Assembly: GCA_902506565.1 (NCBI GenBank) | Contig: LR732703.1 | Span: 1,570,525-1,634,524, forward strand | Length of the DNA stretch: 64,000 bases | DNA from: Burkholderiales bacterium 8X | Lineage (GTDB): Bacteria > Pseudomonadota > Gammaproteobacteria > Burkholderiales > Burkholderiaceae_C | Direction: 5' to 3' | Shown: piece by piece, positions 26,726 through 37,637 of the stretch | How positions within the stretch are numbered: the stretch's first letter is position 1 | Layout: each line of letters opens with the position of its first letter | Program-made: the position numbers and the translations under genes | The notes under the pieces: generated by a model | Told to the model about the DNA's origin: nothing | Databases searched by the model: none | Seen by the model: the letters and a program-made list of their open reading frames with translations, nothing else

Positions 26726-26798
26726 GCCTCGGCGTGGCAAGGGCCGTGCTCGACGGCAGCGGCGCGGCCCTGCGAGGCAAGCCCGGGCAGGGCGGAAC

Positions 26799-27221
26799 TC
26801 AGGACTTGCCGGCCGCGACCTGCGCACGCAGGCGCTCTTCCTGCTCGCGCAGTTCGGGCGTCATCTCGGCGCCGAAATCCTCGCTCTCGAACACCTGGCG
26901 CAGCTCGACTTCTTCGCCGTTCTCGAACGGCGCGCGCTGGAGCCATTCGATCGCCTCCTGCTTCGAGCCGACCTTCCACATCCAGTAACCGGCGATCAGT
27001 TCATGGGTCGAGCCGAACGGGCCTTCGGTCACCGTACGGTCGGTCCCCTGGAAGCGCACCCGCGCGCCCTTGGCCGACGGATGCAGGCCGTCGCCGGCGA
27101 GCATGATGCCGGCGTTGACCAGTTCCTCGTTGTACTTGCCCATTGCCGTGAGCAGGGCCTGGCTCGGCATCACGCCGGCCTCGCTGTCCTTGCTGGCCTT
27201 GACGATGACCATGAATCGCAT
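26799..27221 (-). CDS. YciI-like (DGPF/YCII domain) protein
   Basis: A 140-residue protein beginning R-F-M-V-I-V-K-A-S-K-D-S, the pattern of YCII/PhnB-like proteins associated with ECF sigma factor systems. T-V-T-E-G-P-F-G and G-Y-W-M-W-K-V-G-S-K-Q-E-A are typical. Function is unproven; related proteins are dehydrochlorinase-like or stress-associated. No sigma factor gene is adjacent, unlike in many genomes. The ATG at 27221 has GGAG upstream (complement of 27227-27232). A longer open frame to 27287 adds an unlike basic leader. Confidence 0.87.
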   Translation of the reverse strand: MRFMVIVKASKDSEAGVMPSQALLTAMGKYNEELVNAGIMLAGDGLHPSAKGARVRFQGTDRTVTEGPFGSTHELIAGYWMWKVGSKQEAIEWLQRAPFENGEEVELRQVFESEDFGAEMTPELREQEERLRAQVAAGKS

Positions 27222-27345
27222 GAAGTTCTCCTTGGGTTGAGGACGCGGGCGGCACCGGGTGGCGGTGCCTCGTGGCTGAGCCGGCACGCGGTTCCCGCGA
27301 CCGATTCGCCTGGCTGCAATGTAATGAATTGCGTCGCCTGCCGGC

Positions 27346-28302
27346 TCAGCGTCGCCGCGTGCGAGGCCGGGTCTGGATCTGGTGGATCAGGGCAGGCACT
27401 TCGCCCGGCAACTCGCGAGCCAGGTAGCCGAGCGGCCCCATCCGCCGCGCCAGCACCTCGCCGGCGCGGCCATGCACCGTCACGCCCCAGCCGCAAGCCT
27501 CGACCGGCGCCATGCCCCGTGCCAGGAAGCCCCCGATGAGGCCCGCCAGGGTGTCGCCGGAGCCGGAGGTACCGAGCCCCGGCGAGCCGCCGTCGAAACG
27601 CCAGGCCGTGCCGTCCGGGCGGCAGATGAAGGTGACCGTGCCCTTCATCACCACGATCGCGTTCCACCTTGCGGCGGCTTCGCGTGCGACCTCCAGCGGA
27701 TGTTCCTCGATGGCTTCCTTCGGCAGCCCGGTCAGGTGCGCCATCTCGCCCGCGTGCGGCGTCAGGATCACCGGCTGGCGGAAGGGCGCATCGATCACGG
27801 CGGACATCGCATAGGCATCCAGCACCATCGGGCTCTCGCAGAAGAGCGGCAGCATTCGTGCGACGAAGGATTTGCTGCGTTGCTCGTCGACCATGCCTGG
27901 CCCCAGCACCACCGACGAAGCGCGGGCCGCCAGGTGCCCGATCGCTTCGATGCCCCGCGCAGCCAGGCCGCCGCTCGGGGATTCGACCAACGAGATCACG
28001 CGTGCCTCCGGGATCGCGAACGACAGGCCCTGCGCGATGCGCGCCGGCGCGGCGATGGTCAGCTTGCCAGCGCCGGTACGCAGCGCGGCGACGCCCGCCA
28101 GCAGGGCGGCGCCCGGCATCTCGTAGCTGCCGGCGACCAGCAGCACCTGGCCACGCGCCTCCTTGTCGGAATGCTCGCCGAGCTCTGGCGGCGGCCACGC
28201 GGCCAGGGTTTTCTCGGTCAGCGCGGCGGGCGCATCCGCCTTGGCGTTCGCGCGGCCCGAAGACCGGGCGGGCGGCTTACGGGCGGGCAGCGGTCGGGGC
28301 AT
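27346..28302 (-). CDS. nnrD: ADP-dependent NAD(P)H-hydrate dehydratase
   Basis: A 318-residue ribokinase-like protein (YjeF C-terminal domain). Motifs are L-L-V-A-G-S-Y-E-M-P-G-A near residues 53-64, I-L-T-P-H-A-G-E-M near residues 176-184 and the anion-hole/catalytic G-S-G-D-T-L-A-G near residues 246-253. It repairs damaged NADH and NADPH hydrates using ADP. The epimerase domain (NnrE), fused in many bacteria, is absent here. A basic leader of about 35 residues precedes the conserved domain. Its start overlaps the histidine phosphatase gene by 26 bp, so the two are co-transcribed. Confidence 0.93.
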   Translation of the reverse strand: MPRPLPARKPPARSSGRANAKADAPAALTEKTLAAWPPPELGEHSDKEARGQVLLVAGSYEMPGAALLAGVAALRTGAGKLTIAAPARIAQGLSFAIPEARVISLVESPSGGLAARGIEAIGHLAARASSVVLGPGMVDEQRSKSFVARMLPLFCESPMVLDAYAMSAVIDAPFRQPVILTPHAGEMAHLTGLPKEAIEEHPLEVAREAAARWNAIVVMKGTVTFICRPDGTAWRFDGGSPGLGTSGSGDTLAGLIGGFLARGMAPVEACGWGVTVHGRAGEVLARRMGPLGYLARELPGEVPALIHQIQTRPRTRRR

Positions 28303-29044
28303 CGGGCTCGTTGGTGATGGGCGTGCGGGCTTCGCGCAGCGGCGCCAGGAAGTTCACCAGGTCGAGCTGCAGCACGGTGTCTTCTTCGTTGCGGCGCTCG
28401 GCCCGGTACGAGGTGATGGCGCAATTCGGCACGTCGCCCTGGCGATCGATGTCGAGGATGGCCTTCTCGTCCATGTGCTCCAGCAGGTAGCGCATGCAGT
28501 TGACGATGACCTGGTGCGCAACCACCAGCACGCGCTTGTCGGCGTACTCGCGGGTCACCATCTCGAGGAGGCTGCGAAGCCGGAGGATCACGTCGCACCA
28601 GCTCTCGCCGCCGGGCGGCCGAAAGTAGAACTTGCCGACATGCGATCGCTGCTCGTCGAGTTCGGGATGCTTCTGCTGGATGCCGAACTTGGTCAGCCGG
28701 TCGAGGATGCCGAACTCCTTCTCGCGAAGCCGCTCGTCGACCCGGAACCGGCCTCGCTCGTCCGACAAGCCGCCATGCTCGACCACCAGCCGCGCGGTTT
28801 CCATCGCACGCACGTAGGGCGAGCAGAGGATCACCTCGGGCTGCGCTTCCGCCGGCAGCTTGGCGAACCAATCGCCGACCGCCATCGATTGCTCGACGCC
28901 GAGATCCGACAAGGGCACGTCGATATCGCGCCACGAGATATCGATGACCGCCAGGCCCTGCGACTCGGCAGCGTCGCGCGCGACATTGCCGGCGCTTTGG
29001 CCGTGACGAACCAACCACAGGGTGCGGGGCCAGGTACTTTGCAT
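28277..29044 (-). CDS. Histidine phosphatase family protein
   Basis: A 255-residue phosphoglycerate-mutase-like protein with the catalytic R-H-G motif at residues about 13-15 (L-V-R-H-G-Q-S-A-G-N) and the second-half V-V-A-H-Q-V near residues 176-181. C-S-P-Y-V-R-A-M-E-T-A-R is the typical proton-donor region. The substrate is not predictable; the size exceeds simple PGM phosphatases because of inserts around residues 95-140. It is the upstream partner of nnrD and is divergent from the broken gene at 29191. Confidence 0.9.
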   Translation of the reverse strand: MQSTWPRTLWLVRHGQSAGNVARDAAESQGLAVIDISWRDIDVPLSDLGVEQSMAVGDWFAKLPAEAQPEVILCSPYVRAMETARLVVEHGGLSDERGRFRVDERLREKEFGILDRLTKFGIQQKHPELDEQRSHVGKFYFRPPGGESWCDVILRLRSLLEMVTREYADKRVLVVAHQVIVNCMRYLLEHMDEKAILDIDRQGDVPNCAITSYRAERRNEEDTVLQLDLVNFLAPLREARTPITNEPDAPTAARP

Positions 29045-29190
29045 GCGCCCAGTCTGCGAACGCTGCAGCGGGACGAAAAGGATGAAGCGGCCGAGGAGCT
29101 TGTAGGCGGAGACGCGAATCGGGCCTCGGACGGATGGTGCTGCCAGGCCGTGCGGCCTAGTCTGGATGTTCTTGACGACGGGAGCTTCAG

Positions 29191-29808
29191 ATGATCGACG
29201 AAGCCGCGAAATTTCTCCCGCCCGGCCACGTGTTCGCGTTCAGCGACGCGCGGGCCGGCATCCTGATCTTTCATTTCGAGAATGCACGCGAACCGAAGCC
29301 GAGCTACGAGCTGCTGTTGGTCGGCACGCCGGTGCCGCTCGATTAGAACTGGCACGACTACATGAGAGACAGGAAGCTGGGCCTGCACCGGCCGCTCCGG
29401 CCCCGGGCGTCGATCGTCGTCTCGCCGACCGAGGACGACGTGCTGTTCCCGGAAGTCACTCGCGCGATCGGACCGGAACCGATGGCTTGGCAGATCTTCA
29501 ACCGCGGCCCCCTTGCGGTCGAGCGAATCGAGCTCACCCCCTTCGGCGCGGCGAACGAAGCACTTGCCCTGAAAGACTATCCGATACCCCCGAACCGCGG
29601 GCATCTTGCGAGGCGGTCGGATGGACAGCCCGGCCAGGAGGATCTCGACCTGACCTGGCCGGAATTCGCCCTGAAGTTCGGCGGCTTCACGGACTTCTCG
29701 AGCCTGCGCAAGCTGTTCTGGGAGGAAGACGCCTGGTCTTCGGAGTACCCCAACGTCGATGTCGCCGCGCTCGGCAGGGTGACCCGGTTCTCGCAAGAGT
29801 CGGTTTGA
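29191..29808 (+). pseudogene. Unknown gene interrupted by an in-frame amber codon
   Basis: A good ribosome site (GGGAG at 29180-29184) leads to an ATG at 29191. The frame runs 51 codons to TAG at 29344-29346 and then continues open for 154 more codons to 29808, giving a 205-codon frame with one internal stop. The join reads P-V-P-L-D-stop-N-W-H-D-Y. One base change (for example from CAG or TGG) would explain it. The distal part contains an in-frame ATG at 29362 but no ribosome site before it. I recognise no domain; the protein would be soluble, with no signal peptide and an aromatic-rich C-terminal third. Confidence 0.6.
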
Positions 29809-29835
29809 ACGAAGCCGCGCCGATCGACTCGCTCC

Positions 29836-32799
<2,964 letters not shown>

Positions 32800-32847
32800 G
32801 GACGAGGCCTCGGGTTCAGTGGACGGTAGTTGGCGCGAGGGCGAAGG

Positions 32848-33222
32848 TCACTGTTCGTCGGCGAAGGCCTGGTAGGCGGTGGCATCGAGCAGGGCATCGA
32901 GCTGGCTCGCATCCGAGAGCTTCACCTTGAAGAACCAGCCGTCGCCTTCTGGCGCGCTGTTGGCGAGCGACGGGTCGTCCCGCAGCGCCTCGTTGACCGC
33001 GACCACTTCGCCCGACACCGGCATGAAGACATCGGCCGCGGCCTTGACCGACTCGACCACCCCGGCGACTTCGCCTTGCGCGAAGGTCTTGCCGACCTCG
33101 GGCAGGTCGACGAAGACCACGTCGCCGAGCGCGTCCTGCGCATGCAGCGTGATGCCGACAACGGCCTCGCCCTCGTTCTCGGACCGGACCCATTCATGGT
33201 CCTTGGTGTACTTGATGCTCAT
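32848..33222 (-). CDS. gcvH: Glycine cleavage system H protein
   Basis: A 124-residue lipoyl carrier. Lys60 in V-V-E-S-V-K-A-A-A-D is the lipoylation site, and the barrel motifs E-V-V-A-V-N and N-S-A-P-E-G-D-G-W are intact. It shuttles the aminomethyl intermediate between P, T and L proteins. I used the ATG at 33222 (M-S-I-K-Y-T-K-D-H-E-W); a longer frame upstream is non-homologous. It lies 49 bp after gcvT and 48 bp before gcvP. Confidence 0.97.
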   Translation of the reverse strand: MSIKYTKDHEWVRSENEGEAVVGITLHAQDALGDVVFVDLPEVGKTFAQGEVAGVVESVKAAADVFMPVSGEVVAVNEALRDDPSLANSAPEGDGWFFKVKLSDASQLDALLDATAYQAFADEQ

Positions 33223-33271
33223 GAATGCTCCTGTGATGTCGGTTTGAAAAAAGAAAATCGTCGCCCCAGGC

Positions 33272-34468
33272 TCAGCCCCGGAAATAGCGGGCGGGCACGA
33301 AGGGCATCGGGCAGACCTCCATCGGCACTGCCTTGCCGCGCACCATCGCCTGGATCCGCGTGCCGGGCTCGGCGTAGGCGAGGGCGACATACGCCATCGC
33401 GATCGGGCGCTCGACGCTCGGCCCCGGCAAGCCGCTCGTGACCTTGCCGATCGGCATGCCTTCGAAGGACTCGAGCAAGGTGCCGTCGCGCACCGGTATC
33501 TTTTCGAGCGCCACCAGCCCGACCCGTTTGCGGGTCAGCGTGTCGTGGTCGACATGGCCGGCCGCGCCGCTGGCCGCGACCAACTGGGCCAGCACCCTGT
33601 CGGCGCCCGGAAAGCCGCCTGCGCGCTCGCCGCCGGCGCGCCGCACCTTCTGGATCGCCCAAGAAAGCGAGGCCTCGATCGGCGTGGTGCCGGCGTCGAT
33701 GTCGCTGCCATGCAGGCACAGCCCGGCCTCGAGCCGGAGCGAATTGCGTGCGCCGAGGCCGATCGGCGCGACCTCGGGCTGTTCGAGCAACAGCCGTGCG
33801 AGCGGCTCGGCATCGGCCGCGGCCACCGAGATCTCGAAGCCGTCCTCGCCGGTGTAGCCGCTGCGGGTGACGAAGGCCGGGATGGTGCCGATACGCACCG
33901 CGCCGCCGGTCATGAAGACGAAGCGCTCGATGCCGGGCGAGAGCCGCGCCAGCGTGGCGGCCGCCTTGGGGCCCTGCAGCGCCAGGAGCGCGTGGCCGGG
34001 CATCGGCAAGACCTCGCAGCGGTCGCCGATGCGGGCCTGGAGATGCGCGATGTCGGCCGCCTTGCAGGCGCCGTTGACGATGAGGAAGAGCGAGCCGTTG
34101 CCTTCGTTGAAGAACATCAGGTCGTCGAGGATGCCGCCTTCGTCGTTCAGCAGCAGCCCGTAGCGCTGCTTGCCGGGCGCGAGGCCGATCACGTCGACCG
34201 GCATCAAGGTCTCGAGCGCCGCGGCTGCGCCCGGTCCCACCAGGCGAAGCTGTCCCATGTGGGAGATGTCGAAGAGACCCGCGCTGCTGCGGGTGTGGCG
34301 ATGTTCGGCGATGAGGCCCGCCGGGTACTGCACCGGCATCGAGTAGCCCGCGAACGGCACCATGCGCGCGCCGAGCGAGACATGAAGATCGTGGAGCGGT
34401 GTCTTCTGGAGCTCGCCGGAAACTGCGGTGGCAGGGCCCGAGTGGCTGGGGACATCGGCAGGGGACAA
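33272..34468 (-). CDS. gcvT: Aminomethyltransferase (T protein), TTG start
   Basis: A 398-residue folate-dependent enzyme: F-A-G-Y-S-M-P-V-Q-Y near residues 39-48, F-D-I-S-H-M-G near residues 66-72, and the C-terminal beta-barrel domain ending M-P-F-V-P-A-R-Y-F. It releases ammonia and forms methylene-tetrahydrofolate. The start is inferred as TTG at 34468 with GGAG 6 bp upstream; no ATG or GTG precedes the conserved Q-K-T-P-L in frame. The rare start may moderate translation alongside the riboswitch immediately upstream. Confidence 0.95.
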   Translation of the reverse strand: MSPADVPSHSGPATAVSGELQKTPLHDLHVSLGARMVPFAGYSMPVQYPAGLIAEHRHTRSSAGLFDISHMGQLRLVGPGAAAALETLMPVDVIGLAPGKQRYGLLLNDEGGILDDLMFFNEGNGSLFLIVNGACKAADIAHLQARIGDRCEVLPMPGHALLALQGPKAAATLARLSPGIERFVFMTGGAVRIGTIPAFVTRSGYTGEDGFEISVAAADAEPLARLLLEQPEVAPIGLGARNSLRLEAGLCLHGSDIDAGTTPIEASLSWAIQKVRRAGGERAGGFPGADRVLAQLVAASGAAGHVDHDTLTRKRVGLVALEKIPVRDGTLLESFEGMPIGKVTSGLPGPSVERPIAMAYVALAYAEPGTRIQAMVRGKAVPMEVCPMPFVPARYFRG

Positions 34469-34513
34469 GTCGTTCTCCAGGGGCAGTCGCGATCCATGGC
34501 TTTCGCCAAGGGG

Positions 34514-34730
34514 CTACCCCTGCTGTCCCGGGTACCTGAGAGATTCGCCCCGAGATCGGGGTTTGCTCCTTCGGTGGATGGCGAGCCGCGTGCGGCGCCA
34601 CCTCTCTCCAGCAGGGAAACGGCCGCTTGCGGCGGACGCCTCGTCAGTCCTTTTGCCTGAGCGTTCGGACCGCGGCGAACCGCGGCCTGCGCCTTCGGCG
34701 GCCCCGTCTGGCGGGGCTCTCTCCTGACCG
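34514..34730 (-). promoter_or_regulatory. Tandem glycine riboswitch
   Basis: Two glycine aptamers are readable on the minus strand. The first opens with GGAGAGAGC (complement of 34716-34724), passes GCCGAAGGCGCAGG, and closes with CTCAGGCAAAAGGACTGACGAG (complement of 34640-34661). The second opens with CTGGAGAGAGGT (34600-34611) and closes with AATCTCTCAGGTACC (34531-34545), followed by GGGACAGCAGGGGT. A short linker joins them. The tandem sits just upstream of gcvT, where it is normally an ON switch for glycine. A -10-like TACACT (complement of 34736-34741) lies just before it. Confidence 0.95.
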
Positions 34731-34767
34731 GGTCGAGTGTAGTGGATCGAACCGCCCGCGGCGGGTG

Positions 34768-36045
34768 CTACTTGGCGTAGACCAGGTCGCGCAGGGTCAG
34801 CGAAATGGAGGGCACGTAGGTGATCACCAGCAGGCAGGCGAGGATCACCAGCACGAACGGGATCAGGTCCTTCACGATCCGGTCGAGCGAAATCCGCGCC
34901 ACGGTACAGGCCGCGAACAGGTTGACGCCGAAGGGCGGCGTGATCATCCCGAGCGCCAGGTTGACCACCATCACCAGTCCGAAATGCACCGGATCGACGC
35001 CGAAATGCAGCGCCACCGGCGCGAGGATCGGCGCCAGCACGATGATCGCGGCGCTGGTCTCGATGAACATGCCGATCACGAAGAGCGCAGCGTTCACGCC
35101 CAGGAGGAAATAGGCCGGGGACTTGAGTACGTCCTGCAGCCACAGCCCGATGGCCTCGGGTACGCCGGCGCGGGTGATGAGGAAGGCGAACAAGCCGGCG
35201 TTGGCGATGATGAACATAATCACCGAGGACGAGATCACCGACTTCTTGAGCACTTCGTACAGCTGCGATGGCTTGATCTCGCGGTAGATCAGCGTGCCGA
35301 CCAGAAGCGCGTAGAGCACCGCCACCGCCGACGCTTCGGTCGGCGTGAAGATGCCGCCGTAGATGCCGCCGAGGATGATGACCGGCATCAGGAGCGCCCA
35401 GCCGGCGCGCCAGGTCGCGACGCCCACGCCGAGACGGCCGTCGCCGTCGTTCTTGCCGAGACCCTTGAACTTGCACCACAGGTAGACGAACGCCATCAGC
35501 GCGCAGCTGATGAGAATGCCGGGACCGAAGCCGGCGATGAACAGTTCGCCGATCGAGACCTCGGCGCTGACGCCGTAGAGGATCAGCGGGATCGATGGCG
35601 GGATGATGACGCCCAGCTCTGCGCTGGTGGCCTGCAGCGCGGCTGCGTAGCTGGTCGAGTAGCCATGCTTGATCAGGGCCGGGATCAGGATGGCGCCGAT
35701 CGCGAAGGTGGTCGCGACCGACGAGCCGGAGACCGCCGCGAAGATCATGCAGGTGAGCACGCAGGTCATCGGCAGGCCGCCCTGCACGCCGCCCACGAGG
35801 CTTTTCGCGAAATCCACCAGGCGGCGCGAGATGCCGCCGGTTTCCATCAGGTTGCCGGCGAGGATGAAGAAGGGAATGGCCGCCAGCGGAAACTTGTTGA
35901 TCGCGTTGAACATCTCCTTCACCGAGATGAGCATGTTCGCGTTCGATGCCTGGATGCCCAGGATGGCCGAGAGGCCAATCGACACCGCGACCGAGATGGT
36001 GAGTGCGAAGCACAACACCATCGTGCTGATCATGACGGCGGTCAT
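34768..36045 (-). CDS. dctM: TRAP transporter large membrane subunit (DctM), second locus
   Basis: A 425-residue multi-helix protein of the DctM family with A-A-V-S-G-S-S-V-A-T near residues 98-107, I-I-P-P-S-I-P-L near residues 146-153, F-T-P-T-E-A-S near residues 232-238 and I-T-P-P-F-G-V-N near residues 368-375. It is not closely similar to the first locus. Its ATG overlaps the dctQ stop (ATGA). A small hairpin (34752-34764) follows, and the glycine riboswitch begins 38 bp beyond the stop on the same strand, so read-through into the gcv operon is conceivable. Confidence 0.95.
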   Translation of the reverse strand: MTAVMISTMVLCFALTISVAVSIGLSAILGIQASNANMLISVKEMFNAINKFPLAAIPFFILAGNLMETGGISRRLVDFAKSLVGGVQGGLPMTCVLTCMIFAAVSGSSVATTFAIGAILIPALIKHGYSTSYAAALQATSAELGVIIPPSIPLILYGVSAEVSIGELFIAGFGPGILISCALMAFVYLWCKFKGLGKNDGDGRLGVGVATWRAGWALLMPVIILGGIYGGIFTPTEASAVAVLYALLVGTLIYREIKPSQLYEVLKKSVISSSVIMFIIANAGLFAFLITRAGVPEAIGLWLQDVLKSPAYFLLGVNAALFVIGMFIETSAAIIVLAPILAPVALHFGVDPVHFGLVMVVNLALGMITPPFGVNLFAACTVARISLDRIVKDLIPFVLVILACLLVITYVPSISLTLRDLVYAK

Positions 36046-36536
36046 TGGGCGGTTTCCAGTTCGTTGCGCTTCGGATCGAGCAGGTTGGCGATGATGCCGA
36101 CGATGCAGAAGAGGCCGCCCACCGGCATGGCGAGATAGGCCCAGAACATCGAGATCGACTCGAGACCGGCCATCGACTGCACGCCGCCGCGCTTGGCGTA
36201 GTCCCAGCCGTACCAGACGATCACCAGCACCAGGGCCAGCGCAGCCAGGCACACCATCCAGTCCAGCACCCGCCGGATCCTGGGCGGACTCCAGCGATAG
36301 AGCACGTCGACGCTTACCATCGCACCCTGCCGGAACGCCATCGGTATGCCCATGAACACCATCCAGATCAGGCTCACGCGGATCAGGATCTCGGACCATT
36401 CGGCAGGCTGTTCGAGCACGAAGCGCGTGACGATCTGGAACACGCCGAGCGCCGAGGCGATGACCAGCATCGCGCAGGCGATCGCCAGCGCCAGGGAGGT
36501 GGCCCATCGGTCGAACTGGAGAAAGGTGTTCTTCAT
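36042..36536 (-). CDS. dctQ: TRAP transporter small membrane subunit (DctQ), second locus
   Basis: A 164-residue four-helix DctQ protein with E-W-S-E-I-L-I-R near residues 46-53 and hydrophobic segments at about 12-35, 52-72, 90-112 and 130-150. It pairs with the adjacent DctM. An intrinsic terminator lies just upstream, between it and dctP, so less of the membrane subunit than of the binding protein is expected to be made. Confidence 0.92.
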   Translation of the reverse strand: MKNTFLQFDRWATSLALAIACAMLVIASALGVFQIVTRFVLEQPAEWSEILIRVSLIWMVFMGIPMAFRQGAMVSVDVLYRWSPPRIRRVLDWMVCLAALALVLVIVWYGWDYAKRGGVQSMAGLESISMFWAYLAMPVGGLFCIVGIIANLLDPKRNELETAQ

Positions 36537-36547
36537 GTCGGATTCCC

Positions 36548-36582
36548 AAAAAAAACCGCCCGCCAGCCAAGCTGTGCGGGCG
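36548..36582 (-). terminator. Intrinsic terminator between dctP and dctQ
   Basis: Read on the minus strand, a perfect 7-bp stem CGCCCGC/GCGGGCG (arms at 36576-36582 and 36557-36563) with a 12-nt loop is followed by a GG and eight T residues (36548-36555). It lies inside the operon, 12 bp before the dctQ start. It probably attenuates rather than ends transcription, giving excess binding protein. Confidence 0.88.
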
Positions 36583-36638
36583 TTTGCGGCAAGGCCGCGC
36601 GGGGCCGGTGGCGGCCCGCGGCGGCGCGGCCCGGCGGC

Positions 36639-37610
36639 TTACTTGAAGTTGCGGATCTTGTCGATGTTGGCTTTGCCGAACTGCTTCTCGAACTCGGCGT
36701 TGACCGGCGCGAGCTGCGCCACGAACTTGCTCTTGTCGACATCCTCGATCACGGTCATGCCGGCCGCGCGGAGTTCCTTGACGCCGTTGGCGTCGTCCTG
36801 GTCGACGCGGTCGCGGTTGGCCTTGACGGCCACCTTGGCGGCTTCGAGGAAGGCGGTCTTGTCGGCGGCCGAGAGCTTGTCGAAGGCGGCCTTGTTCATC
36901 ACGAAGATGCAGGGCGAGTAGACATGCCCGGTCAGGCTCAGGTGTTTCTGGACCTGCGAGAACTTGGCGGACATGATGACCGACAGCGGGTTTTCCTGGC
37001 CGTCGACCGTGCCCTGCTGCAGCGCGGTGAACACCTCCGGAAACGCCATCGGCGTGGTGACGATGCCGAGGCCCTTGTACGCGGCGATGTGCACCGGGTT
37101 TTCCATGGTGCGCATCTTGAGGCCCTTCAGGTCCTCGGGGCCCTTGACGTCGCGCTTGCTGTTGGTCATGTGCCGGAAGCCGTTCTCGGCCCAGGCCAGC
37201 GCCTTGAAGCCCTTGGCGTCGAACTTGGTGAGCAGGTCCTGGCCGATCGGGCCGTCGAGCACGGCACGGGCATGCGCCTTGTCGCGGAACAGGAAGGGCA
37301 CGTCGAGGATCTTGGTCTCGGGCACGAAATTCGGTACCGGGCCGGTGGACGAGAAGGCCAGCTCCTGGGTGCCGAGCTGTACCGCCTCGATCGATTCGCG
37401 CTCGCCACCCAGTGAGCCGTTGTAGAAGGTCTCGACCTTGTAGCGGCCGTTGGTGCGGGTTGCGACTTCCTTGGCGAAGGTGTCGATGGCGACGCCCTGG
37501 TGCGAGTTCTGCGCGGTGGAGATGCTGATCTTCATCGCGGTCTGCGCGAAGGCGGCGCAGGCCATGCCGAGGCCGAGGACGAGGCCGGCGGCCAGTCGGT
37601 TCAACTTCAT
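36639..37610 (-). CDS. dctP: TRAP transporter substrate-binding protein (DctP), second locus
   Basis: A 323-residue periplasmic protein with a signal peptide (K-L-N-R-L-A-A-G-L-V-L then A-F-A-Q, cleavage near residue 23). The carboxylate-binding Arg is in L-K-M-R-T-M-E-N-P, followed by T-T-P-M-A-F-P-E-V. It probably binds a sugar acid, because the DenD-like dehydrogenase gene lies 27 bp upstream on the same strand and this pairing is seen in four-carbon acid sugar loci. This is inference; no kinase (DenK) or isomerase gene of that pathway is nearby. Confidence 0.93.
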   Translation of the reverse strand: MKLNRLAAGLVLGLGMACAAFAQTAMKISISTAQNSHQGVAIDTFAKEVATRTNGRYKVETFYNGSLGGERESIEAVQLGTQELAFSSTGPVPNFVPETKILDVPFLFRDKAHARAVLDGPIGQDLLTKFDAKGFKALAWAENGFRHMTNSKRDVKGPEDLKGLKMRTMENPVHIAAYKGLGIVTTPMAFPEVFTALQQGTVDGQENPLSVIMSAKFSQVQKHLSLTGHVYSPCIFVMNKAAFDKLSAADKTAFLEAAKVAVKANRDRVDQDDANGVKELRAAGMTVIEDVDKSKFVAQLAPVNAEFEKQFGKANIDKIRNFK

Positions 37611-37637
37611 TGGGAATCTCCGTTGTGAAGCGAAGGA

